Positions 21,140 through 32,056 of a stretch of 32,780 nucleotides of DNA are shown here, piece after piece. Made by a program: the position numbers and the translations under genes. Source of the DNA: Seminavis robusta (Eukaryota; Bacillariophyta; Bacillariophyceae; Naviculales; Naviculaceae). The number at the start of each line of letters is the position of its first letter. Within the stretch, counting starts at the first letter, position 1. The stretch covers positions 1 through 32,780 of the forward strand of contig CAICTM010001263.1 in NCBI GenBank assembly GCA_903772945.1. The letters are read 5' to 3'. Below the pieces are notes generated by a model. That model saw only the letters and a list, made by a program, of their open reading frames with translations, had not been told where the DNA came from and searched no databases.

Positions 21140-21480
21140 TACTACAGATCCCAGAACAACTGACAAAAACCCGCGAACCACTTTTTTCACCCAAGATTTC
21201 AGAAAAAAAACTGGTAAACCGAACTCTGTAGAATGCAGTACACTTTCCACGTGAGTTTAGGGGCAAGAATAGAGTTCTCTTTTCATGAGGTCATTCGTGC
21301 CTCTTCTTCTACCGTAGGGATACCGTTTATTCGGCAGTTCTTGATTTTTGTGTGATCTGACCAATGTTCTTACCAGTACGATTTCTACTTGACTGCTACG
21401 AAAACAAGAAAAAAAACTCAAACCATGGGTGAAAAAAGTGGTTCGCGGGTTTTTGGTCAGTTGTTCTGGGATCTGTAGTA
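21140..21480. repeat. fold-back element with about 54-bp inverted arms
   Basis: Arm 1 (21140-21193) starts TACTACAGATCCCAGAACAA and ends TTTTTTCACCCA. Arm 2 (21426-21480) is its reverse complement with a single one-base length difference (TTTTTGTCAG against TTTTTGGTCAG). The loop is about 232 nt. The near identity of the arms against the diverged surroundings suggests recent insertion or ongoing gene conversion. It could be a fold-back or MITE-type element. Confidence 0.85.
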
Positions 21481-21485
21481 TTCCC

Positions 21486-21882
21486 GTTGGCAATTCTATC
21501 GTATGTTACGGGGCACGGGCTGGTTGGTGGCAGCATAGCTCCGGAATACGCGCCATTACGTGACGCGGATCGGGAAGGCCAGTCACAGACCAGAAAGGGC
21601 ACCGGAATGGTACACCGTTCACGGTTTACGGTACAACCTCAAATCTCCTTTGTCACAGCTCTTGTCACAGTGCAGAGTGCAGCCACGGTAGTACAGTCGA
21701 AGCCGCCTTTGGGTTCGCAGGGGTTGGTTTGTTGGGGGCGAGTCCAACCTGGGCAGTTGTGGACTAAACAGCCAGAGGCCTTACTAGTAATGAACTGCTC
21801 CACAGCTACTCTACAGACAAACACCCCTAGCAAGTGAGATCAGCGCCAGCAGCAGGGGTCATGTTGCTTTGGGTACGTTGTG
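21486..21882 (+). repeat. dispersed repeat, copy 2
   Basis: Direct, diverged copy of 17853-18321 (see that entry for shared blocks). It begins within a few bases of the end of the fold-back element. Both copies have the same orientation and bracket the Crinkler-like fragment. Confidence 0.8.
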
Positions 21883-22177
21883 GAAATTTAGTTTATCCTT
21901 GTAGTAGATTCTGAAGTGGCAACTAGCTGTGAAATGTTCACGTGGAAAGCCAGTGCAAGCAAGTATTATTTATTTTGTTGCCGCAACCGCAAAGAACCAC
22001 AAGTCTTCGATTGTGAAGGAATCCCCCCGCCAATAGCGAAAATTCTCACATTTACAATACTAGTATTATTAGGCAGAACACATTTAGAACCAAAGGCAAG
22101 GACAAACTCTACTTGTAGAAAAACAAAAACACCACGACGACGCTTGATACAGTTCAACAAGATCAGTTGAAATCAGA

Positions 22178-25100
22178 TCACTCGGGCTCCATGTATTGTC
22201 TGACACTGGCCTCTTCTTCCTTACAAGCCTGCGCAAACGTACGGTTGCCCTTTGCGATAGGCTCGGGATATCCCCATGTTTCAGCACAGACGCAAAGAAC
22301 GGGGCGGTCCGGTGGAGAACCACAACTGTAGAAGAACTCACACATCACTCTCCAGAAACTGTGACAACTTTGTCTTTCAGCAGGCCATGTTCTGCAGTCA
22401 ACTCTCTGATGATTGCGAACAGCGTCGCCAAGCGCCGAGATCGGATCATTGTCGGGGATTACATTGAACACATGTGTATTGAGCGCGTCGATAGACAACG
22501 GCGGATCAAAGGTCAGCCGAGCCAGGGTCGGATTGATACCAGAAATTGAAACAGCATATGCCTCAGTCTGTGCACCAGTAATAAGGGCAAGTCCTCCTCT
22601 GTTGGGCAACGATAACGCCGAGTTAGACACGCTCGGGCCGAAGCTATTTGAAGCTAACATTCTGTTGATTGCAAACTCACCCCAAACTGACACCGGTTGT
22701 TCGAAGGAAATTGAAATTGTACGTTTTTCCATCAAACTCATACTGGTTGTTGAGCATGTCATTGGCAAAATTTGAAGTAACTTTGTAATATGCCGATTGC
22801 AGCAGATGGTCAGATGCAATCCAGCTGGTTGTCGCCAGCAAATCTTCATACACATTGCCCCACAACCAATTGAAAGGCATCAGCGCCCGAACAAACCTGC
22901 AAACGAGGGCACAACGATGAATGACAGCTCTGCAAGGAGTTGCATGGATTCAGTTCCAGTTGCACCAAGCTCCGGTACTTACGTTGTCAATGCAGTCCCC
23001 ATGTATAGCTGTGAATTCAACAATCTATCTGTTGGAGTCTCAGTTCCACGGATTGACAGTACCCCTACTCCTGGCTGGCTCGTCTTTGAAAATAACTTGA
23101 AGGAGGCGTGGCTCTTTGCATTTCCGGACTCTGCTCTCCACTGATTCACAAATTGAGTTTCGTCCAACCACCCAGCTTCCTCGCCAAACCATTTGTTCAA
23201 GATATACTGGCTGACGTTGTACGTCTCATACCCAAGAGCAGCCATTATGTTGTAGTCCATCATGTACGTGAAATTCTGACCTGGGATGGCAAAATCCTTG
23301 TCGAGTTTACAAGCTGGGTATGAGATTGTGTTGGGCAGTGGTGGATAGTAGAAGTCGTCAAGCAAGCGAATTGGTGGTCGTCCTGATTCAGGAGTAGCGT
23401 TTTCGCCGTTCTGAGTATTGGAGGCTGAGAAAGCGTAATACGCTCCTAAGACACCGAAGAAAATCATGAAAAGGTAGACTCGCGTTGCAGTGGAAATCTT
23501 TCCAATAATCTCCGAAGCCCGGGCACGGGCAACCATGTCTCGAGGCTTGTTTCTTTCGCGGATAGTTTTACCGTCTTCCGGATCACCACTGAATTTGATA
23601 CTGCTGAGTGTGCCGTATCCGTTGATAATGGAACTGCAGTTGATGGCATTGGTCTTTTGTCAGCGGAAGACGATCTTAGCAAAGCAAGCGCACAAAAATG
23701 CAATAGTCACCTACCCTGCATCCAAGTATAGGCGAAAGATCGAGAAAATACCTGTCCCCCAAAACACAGTCGCACTCTTTGTCAAGTTGCCCGCAGCATA
23801 CATGGATATCGTAGGGAAGATGAAGAACATGATAACTTCAACCCCCAATCGCATCCAGCAGTACCACTCTTTGGGCTTCGCCACAGTGAATGCCGCCCAT
23901 TCCTGATAGAATGCAGGTTCATTTTCATCATCCTCTTGGTCACTATCATCTGTTGTTTTGGGACTTTCTCGAGGCATAGCTGAACGCAATTGCACTGCAC
24001 TGGTCGCCAGAGGAAGGCCCACCAGGAAAAGAAGCAGAACAGTCACCAAGATCAACAGAAAGGTCCCTTGACCCATTTGATACAGGAATGCAACCAGCAA
24101 CGTTACACTCAAGAGAAAACCAATGGCGTTGACGGCCAAGGTTGATCGGTACTGTCTGGGTTCCAAGGCATTCGGACCAGAAATGACAAACCTGTTTCGT
24201 CCAAGGCGCAAGCGACAACATGCTCTTTCTAAGGACCAACTATGGTTAGATTCAATGGGCACGGTTTCTCTCAACTCCTCCACAGAGTATCTTCGAATGG
24301 GCGGATCCAAGTGTTCAAAGAAGGGGTTCCCAGAGATCATTTTGATCCGACCAAAAAGAGACATGGAGTTCCCTTTTGCAATGGTCTTTACGGACTGGTA
24401 GTTGTCAGTGTCAACCTTGGTACTACCGTTCTGAACCACGTAATTAAGCTCTTCCACTGCACGATATCGTTGCATCAGAGTCATGAGGACTGCTTTTGGC
24501 ATAAGCCTTTGGTATGGAAGCACGAGGGGAGCAAGGTGTGACTTAGTATGATCCATTGCATGCAACACGTCTATACCCAGTCGAATGACACTAACCTGAT
24601 TAGCGGTCCCGTCCCTTCAGGATCATGGACAAAATGCGTGAACTCTAGGCCCAACTTCATCTCGTGGTAGAAAACCATGGCACAGAAAATGAAGAAACTG
24701 AGATTCATGGAAGCATACCACGTCAAAGCCCCAATCTCAGACCAATCCGAGCGTCCCATGAACATTGTCACAATCATGGTAATGACTGGTATCACTATAT
24801 ACATAACGAAGCAGAACCATTCCACGGGGACCCTCTGGAGTTCGGCATGTGGCTGAAACCCCGAGAAGAGCAACGCGAAGAGGACATGACCATTCCAGCA
24901 ATCGCTGACAAAGACCATGGCAAGAGCCAGGAGACTGGCCATGGAATAGGCCAAGAGAGGGAGGGAAAAGATGACAGCGACCAACCTATTGACGTAGATT
25001 GTAGTTCCGGGTTCACCTTCACCATAGTATCTTGGGATTTCCATTGCCTGAAAGGACACCACTTGAGCCGCGAAGACAAATATGAAACCAAACATGAGCA

Positions 25101-25545
25101 AGGCTATCAACGTGTAGAATCCTCGGAGAAGCCGTAGACCCATACTGCCTCGTCGCAATCGCTGCATGGTGACTTGGAGTGTCAATTTGGATGTCTTTGT
25201 CTCATGATTGCCATCATTATCGTCGCCTTCTTCCGAATCCGCCGTGTTTGCGTTTTCGGGGTCGTCCAGCAACAGCTTGTGCTCCAATTGAAGCTGATCA
25301 TTGACCAAGTTATAGACTCGCACTTGTCTTCTCTGCCGTCTACTAAAGGCTCCCACGGTGCTCGACGGCTGTCTGAGAGAGAAATGATCCACGAAATCAA
25401 GGTCCACCATGTCTGGATGGTACCCCTGTTGGCCACCATTAGTTTTAGGGTCCTCGGAGACCCCGTTGACACTTTCAGCTTTCACTTCTATCTCGTCGGC
25501 GTCCATTTCCGCGGAGACAAAGTCATCCGCTCCGGTTGAGGACAT
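22178..25545 (-). CDS. membrane-anchored class 3 lipase
   Basis: Alpha/beta-hydrolase of the fungal-type (class 3) lipase family fused to a multi-pass membrane region. Five exons: 24596-25545, 23715-24506, 22983-23633, 22681-22896 and 22178-22598. All introns are GT-AG (89, 81, 86 and 82 nt) and in phase, giving 1009 aa. The first third is a soluble acidic N-terminus followed by about five hydrophobic segments (such as LIALLMFGFIFVFAAQVV). Exon 2 adds three more and exon 3 one more (VYLFMIFFGVLGAYYAF). The lipase domain lies in exons 3-5: a strand with SIRGTE, the nucleophile elbow TGVSLGGGLA (Ser868, split by intron 4, with Val where GHSLGG usually has His), Asp919 or Asp921 in NVIPDNDPIS, and His933 in VRNHQRVDC. 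A Cys-rich CHSFWRVMCEFFYSCG follows. The catalytic set is complete. It probably hydrolyses acyl lipids at a membrane. Confidence 0.88.
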
Positions 25546-26764
25546 GGTTCCGGAGGGGATACTGTTTATTGATGCTTTTGACTTTAAGAGGGTACTAGCT
25601 AGCTAGAGTATTATCCCGGATATTATGGCAAGAGGAGAAAAACGGGTGCGCGAGCCTTGATGTGGAGGGAAGTTAAATTTTGCCATTTCCGCGAAATTTG
25701 TGGATGCAATCTCGGCGGTCGTGGATGCACCGGTACATGTACTAGGCCGGTTCCTATGTGGGCGTCCTTGTACGTCTGAGGTACTCCGGTTCAATATTAT
25801 GGCTCCGTTCAGCGGGTGGTCTATTGAGGTGCAGCCTAAATAATAAAACTTCGTTATTTATTTTCCGTACATGTATCCAGAAATAAATATCTTCTACAAT
25901 TATCACCAAATCAGAGAAATATTTGGCAAAAACAGAAAACAGTAGTTTTCTTACCGTGACACAGCTTGACACTTGATGCGAACCCTGATGAGACAGAAGA
26001 TCATTGCTTCTTCGAAATCCACGGGGACCAACCGTGGAGTTCGCTTCTGTTTTCGTCCCGTTTGCTGGCTGAGTTTCCTCGCTGAGGATACTAACACTCC
26101 ATTGTACAAAAGCTATTGTACTCATAGGGAACGACAATACAAAGAATAATGCAGCCTTCATTTGTTTTCTTGAAGCCATTCTTGGCCGTGTAAGGATGGC
26201 GCCCATCGTCTGCAAGCACAAGATGTATGTGATACTAGTAGTATGCAGTCATCAAAGCCAAGCCGTTTGGCACCCGTGTTGGTCCTCAATAATTTATCTC
26301 CCCTGATCATATGGAACCTAGAGTCCTGAATTCCAACTCTTCTCTGTCTAAGCCTCGCTGCCATAGATATCCTCCCTACTCTAAACCCCTGTCTTTTGTA
26401 TCAAGTCAGCATTGCTTGACGAGGGAATAACTGCCCTGCAATTTCAAAATACTTTTTGGCTAGTTTTGACTTGATAAATCATCATCTGAAAGCATAGGTA
26501 CTCAAGGCACTTGCTTGAGCCCTCCTGCTGGAGTTATGGACAACAATGATCTTTACAGTACCTCTTCGGCCGATGCTTGATTCTGGCTGGGGGTGCCTTT
26601 CATTGCTACCGGTACCTGGTCCGTACCACAAGAATGCATGATCAACGACAGCATCGCAGATTGTTGATCACTCAAGATGGTGACATTGACGATGCGTTTA
26701 GTGTTCATCCACAATCTAGCTAGCTACTACTAGCTAGTAGCCGCACATGATGGTAGTTTCACCT
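25546..26764. other. 1.2 kb intergenic, mostly unassigned
   Basis: The start of this stretch must contain the lipase promoter. A CTAGCTAGC run lies at about 25598 and another at about 26717. One weak minus-strand ORF is listed separately. Nothing else is supported. Confidence 0.4.
25754..26206 (-). CDS. hypothetical small protein, weak
   Basis: Open frame of 150 aa from ATG 26206. It begins MGAILTRPRMASRKQMKAAL and runs into a hydrophobic stretch (FFVLSFPMSTIAFVQW) that could be a signal anchor. The remainder has no recognisable domain. A CTTGTGCTTGCAG acceptor-like site lies just upstream of the ATG, so it might be an internal exon. It may not be a gene. Confidence 0.22.
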   Translation of the reverse strand: MGAILTRPRMASRKQMKAALFFVLSFPMSTIAFVQWSVSILSEETQPANGTKTEANSTVGPRGFRRSNDLLSHQGSHQVSSCVTVRKLLFSVFAKYFSDLVIIVEDIYFWIHVRKINNEVLLFRLHLNRPPAERSHNIEPEYLRRTRTPT

Positions 26765-28724
26765 TCATGTCACGGAGTCGATCAGATCAATCACAGCTTC
26801 TTCAATTTCTCCTAATTCCTTTGGGATGCTTGCTCCGTTGAATGTACTCACAAGCGCGTCAGCTCTGTCTAGCTCTGCCAATTCTTTTCCCACGGCCTCT
26901 GCTTTTTCCCGCACAGTCCCCAAATCTTTCAAAAACTCTTGGGAAAGGTTTTCAACCCTCCTTGCCAAGAAAAGAAAACAAGCAAGCAATTGAGTTTGTG
27001 TGTACAGAGCAGCACCTTCCTGTCTGAGAGGATTCGGATAAGACAGAGCAATGAACCAGTCCTGATCCTCATTGAAATAAGCATTCTTTCTTTTAAGAAT
27101 GTGATCTGTGCCTTTCTCTGCTTTCGAGACCCCCTCATCAACGTCTATCAGCGTCATTTTCCCAGAGAGTTTATCAAAGCCAAGGTTATGAGGCAAAACG
27201 TCACCGTGGGGAAGATGCTCGCTGAGAAACATTGCCGTCGCTCTAACTTTTGCGAATTCGGATAAAATACTCTTTTCAAAGGATTCCACATCTCGTAGCA
27301 GCAACCCTCGATCATTCATCAAAACCATGCCAAATGCTTCGTCAACAAAAGGACGGTCAATGTAGGTATCTTGGAAGTCGTTAACGAGTAGGTCCCACGC
27401 ATCATCCATGGCTCCCATTGGGCGACTCTGCCATGGGGAATTTTTTGTTCGAACTTTGAGATAGTAGTAGCCAGCCCCCGAGTTATCTTTATCCACATGC
27501 ATGCAAAGCTTTTCGCAGTATTCTTTCCATGCCCTGCGCCTCGACTGCTTCAAGTTGAAGTATTTTCCCGCTTGCAACAAGTCCTTGAGACCTTGAGCGG
27601 TTATGCGAAACACAATAGAAAGAGTACCATGAGGCACAAGGTTGCGCTTTTCCCCATCATCTGACCAAAGGCTCGTAGGTAGCACAAACAGGCATGGTAG
27701 GTTTTCTGCCAATACGTGCTGTCAATGCCTCATTCGTCGTCCACCGTTTGCCTTTCTTTAAAAAATGAATGAGCACACGTAGCGGGAGCGGGTCCTTCAC
27801 CAAATGTGTAGAACGCAAGCAGTAGGCAGAAAGCTCGTCTCCAAGATTCTGTGGGGAGGATAGTTTCAGCAGTCCAACCGAGTAAGTTTTTCCATTATTT
27901 TGGTCAGAACAACGGCAACCGCAAAAATAGAACCCATAGACTGATTCCACAGGCTTTCCAGCGACCGCTCTTAGCCAGTACAAGATCGCAAGCAAATACA
28001 TTAGGCACTGAGTTCGGCCGTTTTCTTCTTTGTAGTTGTCGCGGTTCTTGAATTCTCCCATTGTCAGTTGCGGGTAGGTAGGATCCCGATCATCTCGCGG
28101 CACAAGGTCTGGTCTCGCTGTAGTAGTGACTGCCAGTCCCCGCATGTATTTTTCCATATTCCCTTGCTCAACGTTGATTTCCTGTCCAAAGTCAGACAAG
28201 ACTTTGTTAAGTTGCTCCTCGGCATACTTTCGCGAGCCCCTCTTATCATACTTTTTTGAATCCGATGATTTGGCAAACTTTATCTTTTGGCTTTTAGAAA
28301 AGTTGGTGAAAATTGCATCCCTTAGCTCCTCTTCCGACGCCTTGGAGTCCTTTAACACATCCATGACAGTAGAATCAATCTGGTATTCGGGTATTTCAGT
28401 GATAACCTTGGCATCCTTCGCGTCGAAAAACTCTAGCATGGAATCATCCGTAATTTTGTGGCTTACATTGATCCTAACGTTGACTAATTGACCGTCTTCG
28501 ATGACGGGCGTCTTACTTGCGGAAATAATTCGATCCTGAACCGGCGGAAGGGAAACAGTGAGCTTCATCTTCTTAGCAGGCTGACTAATAGCCGGATTGG
28601 GTCGAATTGTAGCAGTTCTTGCTCTTGTACGTTTTCGAGCTGCTGGGTGGGTGCCAATGGCGCCAAGCACACCAGATGTGTTCTCATCTTCAACTGATAG
28701 TCTTTTGGTGGGAAACAAATCCAT
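26765..28724 (-). CDS. kinase-like protein of unknown role
   Basis: ATG at 28724. Two overlapping frames, 28724-27657 and about 27715-26765, look like one protein. A 55-nt GT-AG intron at 27661-27715 would join them in phase to 634 aa. Alternatively the region carries a frameshift near 27690. Residues 1-60 are basic with an RKRTRARTATIRP stretch that could be a nuclear signal. The middle has an uncharacterised domain (NGRTQCLMYLLAILYWLRAV, VYGFYFCGCRC). The C-terminal half has PHGDVLPHNLGFD followed by GKMTLIDVDEG (spliced residues about 487-513), which resembles the kinase catalytic loop HxDxxxxN and a DFG-like metal site. A glycine-rich loop and VAIK-type lysine are not clear. Activity is uncertain. 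Such kinase-like folds occur in stramenopile effector-like families, but the link is only suggestive. Confidence 0.55.
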
Positions 28725-29739
28725 CCCACCGGTATGCTAGCTACCATAGCTAGACTTGTGGGATTGATCCCAACTCCTACTACAGCACTTTTGAGCTATG
28801 CTCTCTTCAATATGTATTGAATTCCCATTGTTGTTGCTGCCATTTGTACAAGCAGCACGACGTACTACATGTACCTAGCTAGAGCTACCGTACTGTAGCA
28901 CTGACACCGTCACTCCACGTCTCCGCATCTGAGCGTGGTAATTCCTGCCGTTGGGGCTGTACCATCTTGCTTCGTGAAACCCTTCTTGCCTGGAAAACAT
29001 TCTTTAGTTGAGGAGAATCTTGCGAGCGGGCCTGTGCTCAAGTGATTGAACCAGGTGGTTCGCCGGTTCTGTTGTTTGTTTCACAGCAGCTGCTCAAAAT
29101 CTTCGCTGGGAGAAGGCACACAGAAGGCTCAAATGACGCATTTTTCTCTCAAAACCAAGGCAGTGTCTAACGAACAGGGCTCTGGTAAGGGATTACTAGT
29201 GGGGGGTACTTCGAGAGATTGTGACTTGCTAGCGACTTGTTGAAGCTTGTTCTTTGGTGGAGGTTACCCTTTAAATAAGCTCATGTCTTACAAAACTGAT
29301 TGATTCGTAAAAATTGCTAATCTGATGAAATCTCGTGGATTTGAATCATATATGCCATTATTTTCTCTAAATTATTTCTAAACCATGCTTGGGAACGTGT
29401 TTGTGAAGTGTCTAGGACGACTGTGACATGTTAGACATGAGTTTCATGCGTCAGTGGAACCCAGTTCGACGAGGATGCTCAGCGCTTGCGCGCGAGTGCA
29501 GGCTGTTACTGCAACAGGCTCTGCAACCCAATCGATGACAAGGCGATGAGAATGTGAATGACTAGGCGAGTTAGATTTCGATGACAAGAGCCACCATGCC
29601 CACCAAAAACAGGCCGCTTCAGCAAACCAATTGCCTCGATTCACTACTACTATTAATACCACAACACGTACTGAATCATCAGCTGCTACAGCCCACACAC
29701 TAATACTACTAGAAGCTAGCAGTATACCTACCTTTGAAT
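28725..29739. other. 1 kb intergenic, divergent promoters
   Basis: Divergent spacer between the kinase-like gene and the GH72 gene. Frames at 29046-29243 (+) and 29444-29698 (-) show no domain. GAACCAGGTGGTTC at 29047-29060 also occurs at about 18338. No RNA gene was recognised. Confidence 0.45.
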
Positions 29740-31562
29740 ATGGAACAGCACGTATGTACTACCGGTAGCAGGAGGCGCTCATGGCATGGCTTTGCTGGAA
29801 TCCTTCTCTTAGTTCAATGGGTGTCAAGGGCTTCTGCATTGAATCCTGTCGAAATCAAGGGATACAAGTTCTTCGACAGCGGATCAGGCGATGAGTTCGT
29901 GGTGCGCGGAATTGCATACGATCCTCGGCCCAACAGTGGCGCCTTGAATCGAAACTCGGTGGACTATTTCACAGAAGAGCATCGGAATATATGGGAGAGG
30001 GATATACCCTACCTGAAATCTTTGGGAGTCAATGCGGTTCGCATCTACGCCGTGGACAGTTCCAAAAACCATGATGCATTCATGTGCGCCCTGAACCAGG
30101 CAGGTATCTACGCATTGGTATCTCTTGCCAGCGATTGTCCCACCTGTGCCATTACACGAGATGAGGCTCCCGCATGCTACCCAACCAGTCTGAAACGACA
30201 AGGACAAGCCATTATCAATGCATTTGCCAAGTACGACAATGTTCTGGGCTTTTCTGCGGGGAATGAAGTGAATCACTTTACTCCCAACAACAATCCCGAA
30301 TGGAATGGACCTTGTCAGAAAAAGTTCCTGAGAGATATGCGAAAGTACATTGCTTCCTGTCCAAACATCCGAAAAGTCCCCGTTGGTTTGGTGTCTGCAG
30401 ATTCCGAACGAGCTGATGTAGCCAACTATTACAACTGCGCCGAAAACCCCAAGGATCCATATGAAAACGCGGAATGGTTTGGTCTCAATGTATATCCGCA
30501 TTGCGATGGATCCATTAAAGACGCTGAAAAAGGAAACGGATTCGATAAGTTGATAGAAGACTTTCAATCCTATCACTACTCGATACCTGCCATGCTCACC
30601 GAGTTCGGCTGTATCTCCAAGTCGTAAGTACCGGTAGCAACATGACAAAAGGAATTTGCCGTTTCTTGGCTTGGAATGAAATTATGCTGAAACCCCTTTT
30701 TGTCTTGTCCTTTTGGATCCTACAGTTTTCCCAATGTGAGTGGTACCGACGGGCTGATCTACAAAGGACAGCGAACATTCGACCAAGCCCGATGGCTGCT
30801 GGAAGAGAAAGAACTCCGAGATCAGTTTGCGGGTGGCTTTGCCTTTGAGTACTCGATTGAAATGCAGAATGCTATTGGCGATTCGCCGTACCCCTTCGCC
30901 CAATGGGGGGCCCAGAACTATGGCATTGGTAAGTGCAACTGAGTGCACACAAAAAGAAAGAGGTGCGGTTGTTTTCTGCTTTGCTGACGTTGAGATTTAT
31001 TTGTTCCGTAGGTTACCTCTCGCCCGAGGATTGCGACGATGTAGACATACCGTGCCAGTACAACCCCGAACCTTCTTTTGGCTACCTCCAAGCCGCCTAT
31101 CGCAATTCCACGGTCTTGGACCCCACAAACATTCGCAACTTTTCCATCCCGGAGACCAGGCAAGGCAGGACGACTTGCCCGTCCCAATTCCCTGCCATCA
31201 GTTCTTTCAAGTGGAGGGCGGATAGAGTGAGAAATTTGAAGTGCCCTGCAAGTGGCAGCTCATCGTCATTCCAATGTCCAGCAAACTTGAACGACCTACG
31301 CGTACATCAGACTGACCGTGGTCAAAATGGATGGGTGGTTTTCTTGGAATCGATCCTGTTCTTGACAGTGTCGTTCGTGGTGTATTCTTGGCTCATGTCA
31401 TTCGTAGACAAAATGAGTGAATACCAAGAAGAGCGAGAACGAGACGAGCCCAGGTGGATCAAGGTTGTCATGCCAAGCGTATCCACAAAAGATACCGATG
31501 GGGACTCCTTCCTCAGACGAGAGTGCAGGGCTGCTGTCGATGAAGGGCTGGAACTACTATAA
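29740..31562 (+). CDS. GH72 1,3-beta-glucanosyltransferase (Gas-like)
   Basis: Cell-surface enzyme that cuts a beta-1,3-glucan chain and transfers it to another, lengthening wall or storage glucan. Three exons: 29740-30623, 30726-30928 and 31012-31562. Both introns begin GTAAGT and are in phase, giving 545 aa. Residues 18-33 are hydrophobic and look like a signal peptide ending near ASALNPVEIKG. The catalytic acid/base Glu176 is in FSAGNEVNHF and the nucleophile Glu288 in AMLTEFGCIS, both standard for GH72. VRGIAYDPRPNSG, FTEEHRNIWERDIPYLKSLG and NAVRIYAVD also match the family. Cys-rich exon 3 ends in a transmembrane segment (about 469-493, VVFLESILFLTVSFVVYSWL) and a short charged tail, instead of the GPI signal of yeast Gas1. 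A second frame (31417-31758) downstream also looks coding (SDLSDDSYQEGASEDGGQHW), so the true tail may be longer if a frame error is present. Confidence 0.9.
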
Positions 31563-31701
31563 AAGCACTGTTCGCTACCAGTCTGTCGATTCCGATATGA
31601 AAGAGGAAAGAGCTTTCAACCGCTACAGAGGTGGTCAATCGTTGGATTCCGAGCCGAACCAGCCATCGATCATTGAATCCGATTTGAGCGACGATTCCTA
31701 C

Positions 31702-31917
31702 CAAGAAGGTGCGTCTGAGGACGGTGGGCAACATTGGCAGGGTGCACAAGACGCTTGACGTTCGTGAGGGAAGGAAACACTACTGTAACATTATTAAGCT
31801 ATATTGCATTCCTAGCAAGAAGGTGCGTCTGAGGACGGTGGGCAACATTGGCAACGCTTGACGTTCGTGAGGGAAGGAAACACTACTGTAACATTATTAG
31901 CTATATTGCATTTCTAC
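31702..31917. repeat. 114-bp tandem duplication
   Basis: The segment starting CAAGAAGGTGCGTCTGAGGA at 31702 is repeated from 31816. Copy 2 lacks 11 bases (GGGTGCACAAG) and one A of a short run; otherwise only a few bases differ near the end. It lies in the 3' region of the GH72 gene and duplicates the end of the alternative downstream frame with its stop. Confidence 0.9.
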
Positions 31918-32056
31918 AGCGCAAGGCTAAGCTCAACGATATCTGACTGGACGCAACAGCGTACGGGTTTCCGCAGATCCATGAACTTAGGGTGAAATGA
32001 ACTATGCATTCGCAGCCGTGTGGAAAGTTTCAGTGCGCCACAATCCCAGACAGGAG
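31918..32056. other. short intergenic spacer between convergent genes
   Basis: About 140 bp between the tandem duplication and the end of the pantothenate kinase gene. Nothing recognisable. Confidence 0.4.

Larger units (their letters stand above)
19531..22177. other. 2.6 kb repeat-rich, gene-free region
   Basis: No supported gene. The stretch holds the GTGGGTT hairpin and related motifs (19.57-19.66 and 20.71-20.74 kb), three copies of a TAGGTGTAAACGTGG unit, a CTAG-rich block (20.45-20.64 kb), a long inverted repeat, and copy 2 of the dispersed repeat. It has the character of a graveyard of small mobile elements. Confidence 0.6.

Noticed and set aside
21487..21837. 116-aa plus-strand ORF in the dispersed repeat
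   Set aside because: The matching frame is broken in the other copy at 17.85-18.32 kb, which argues against coding constraint.
22601..22680. Continuous reading of lipase sequence through this segment (NRMLASNSFGPSVSNSALSL)
   Set aside because: It is better explained as an intron, since splicing from GTGAGT to CAACAG restores the GxSLGGG nucleophile elbow in frame.
29884..30648. 254-aa minus-strand ORF across the GH72 gene
   Set aside because: It is a shadow of the conserved plus-strand GH72 exon and lacks a domain.
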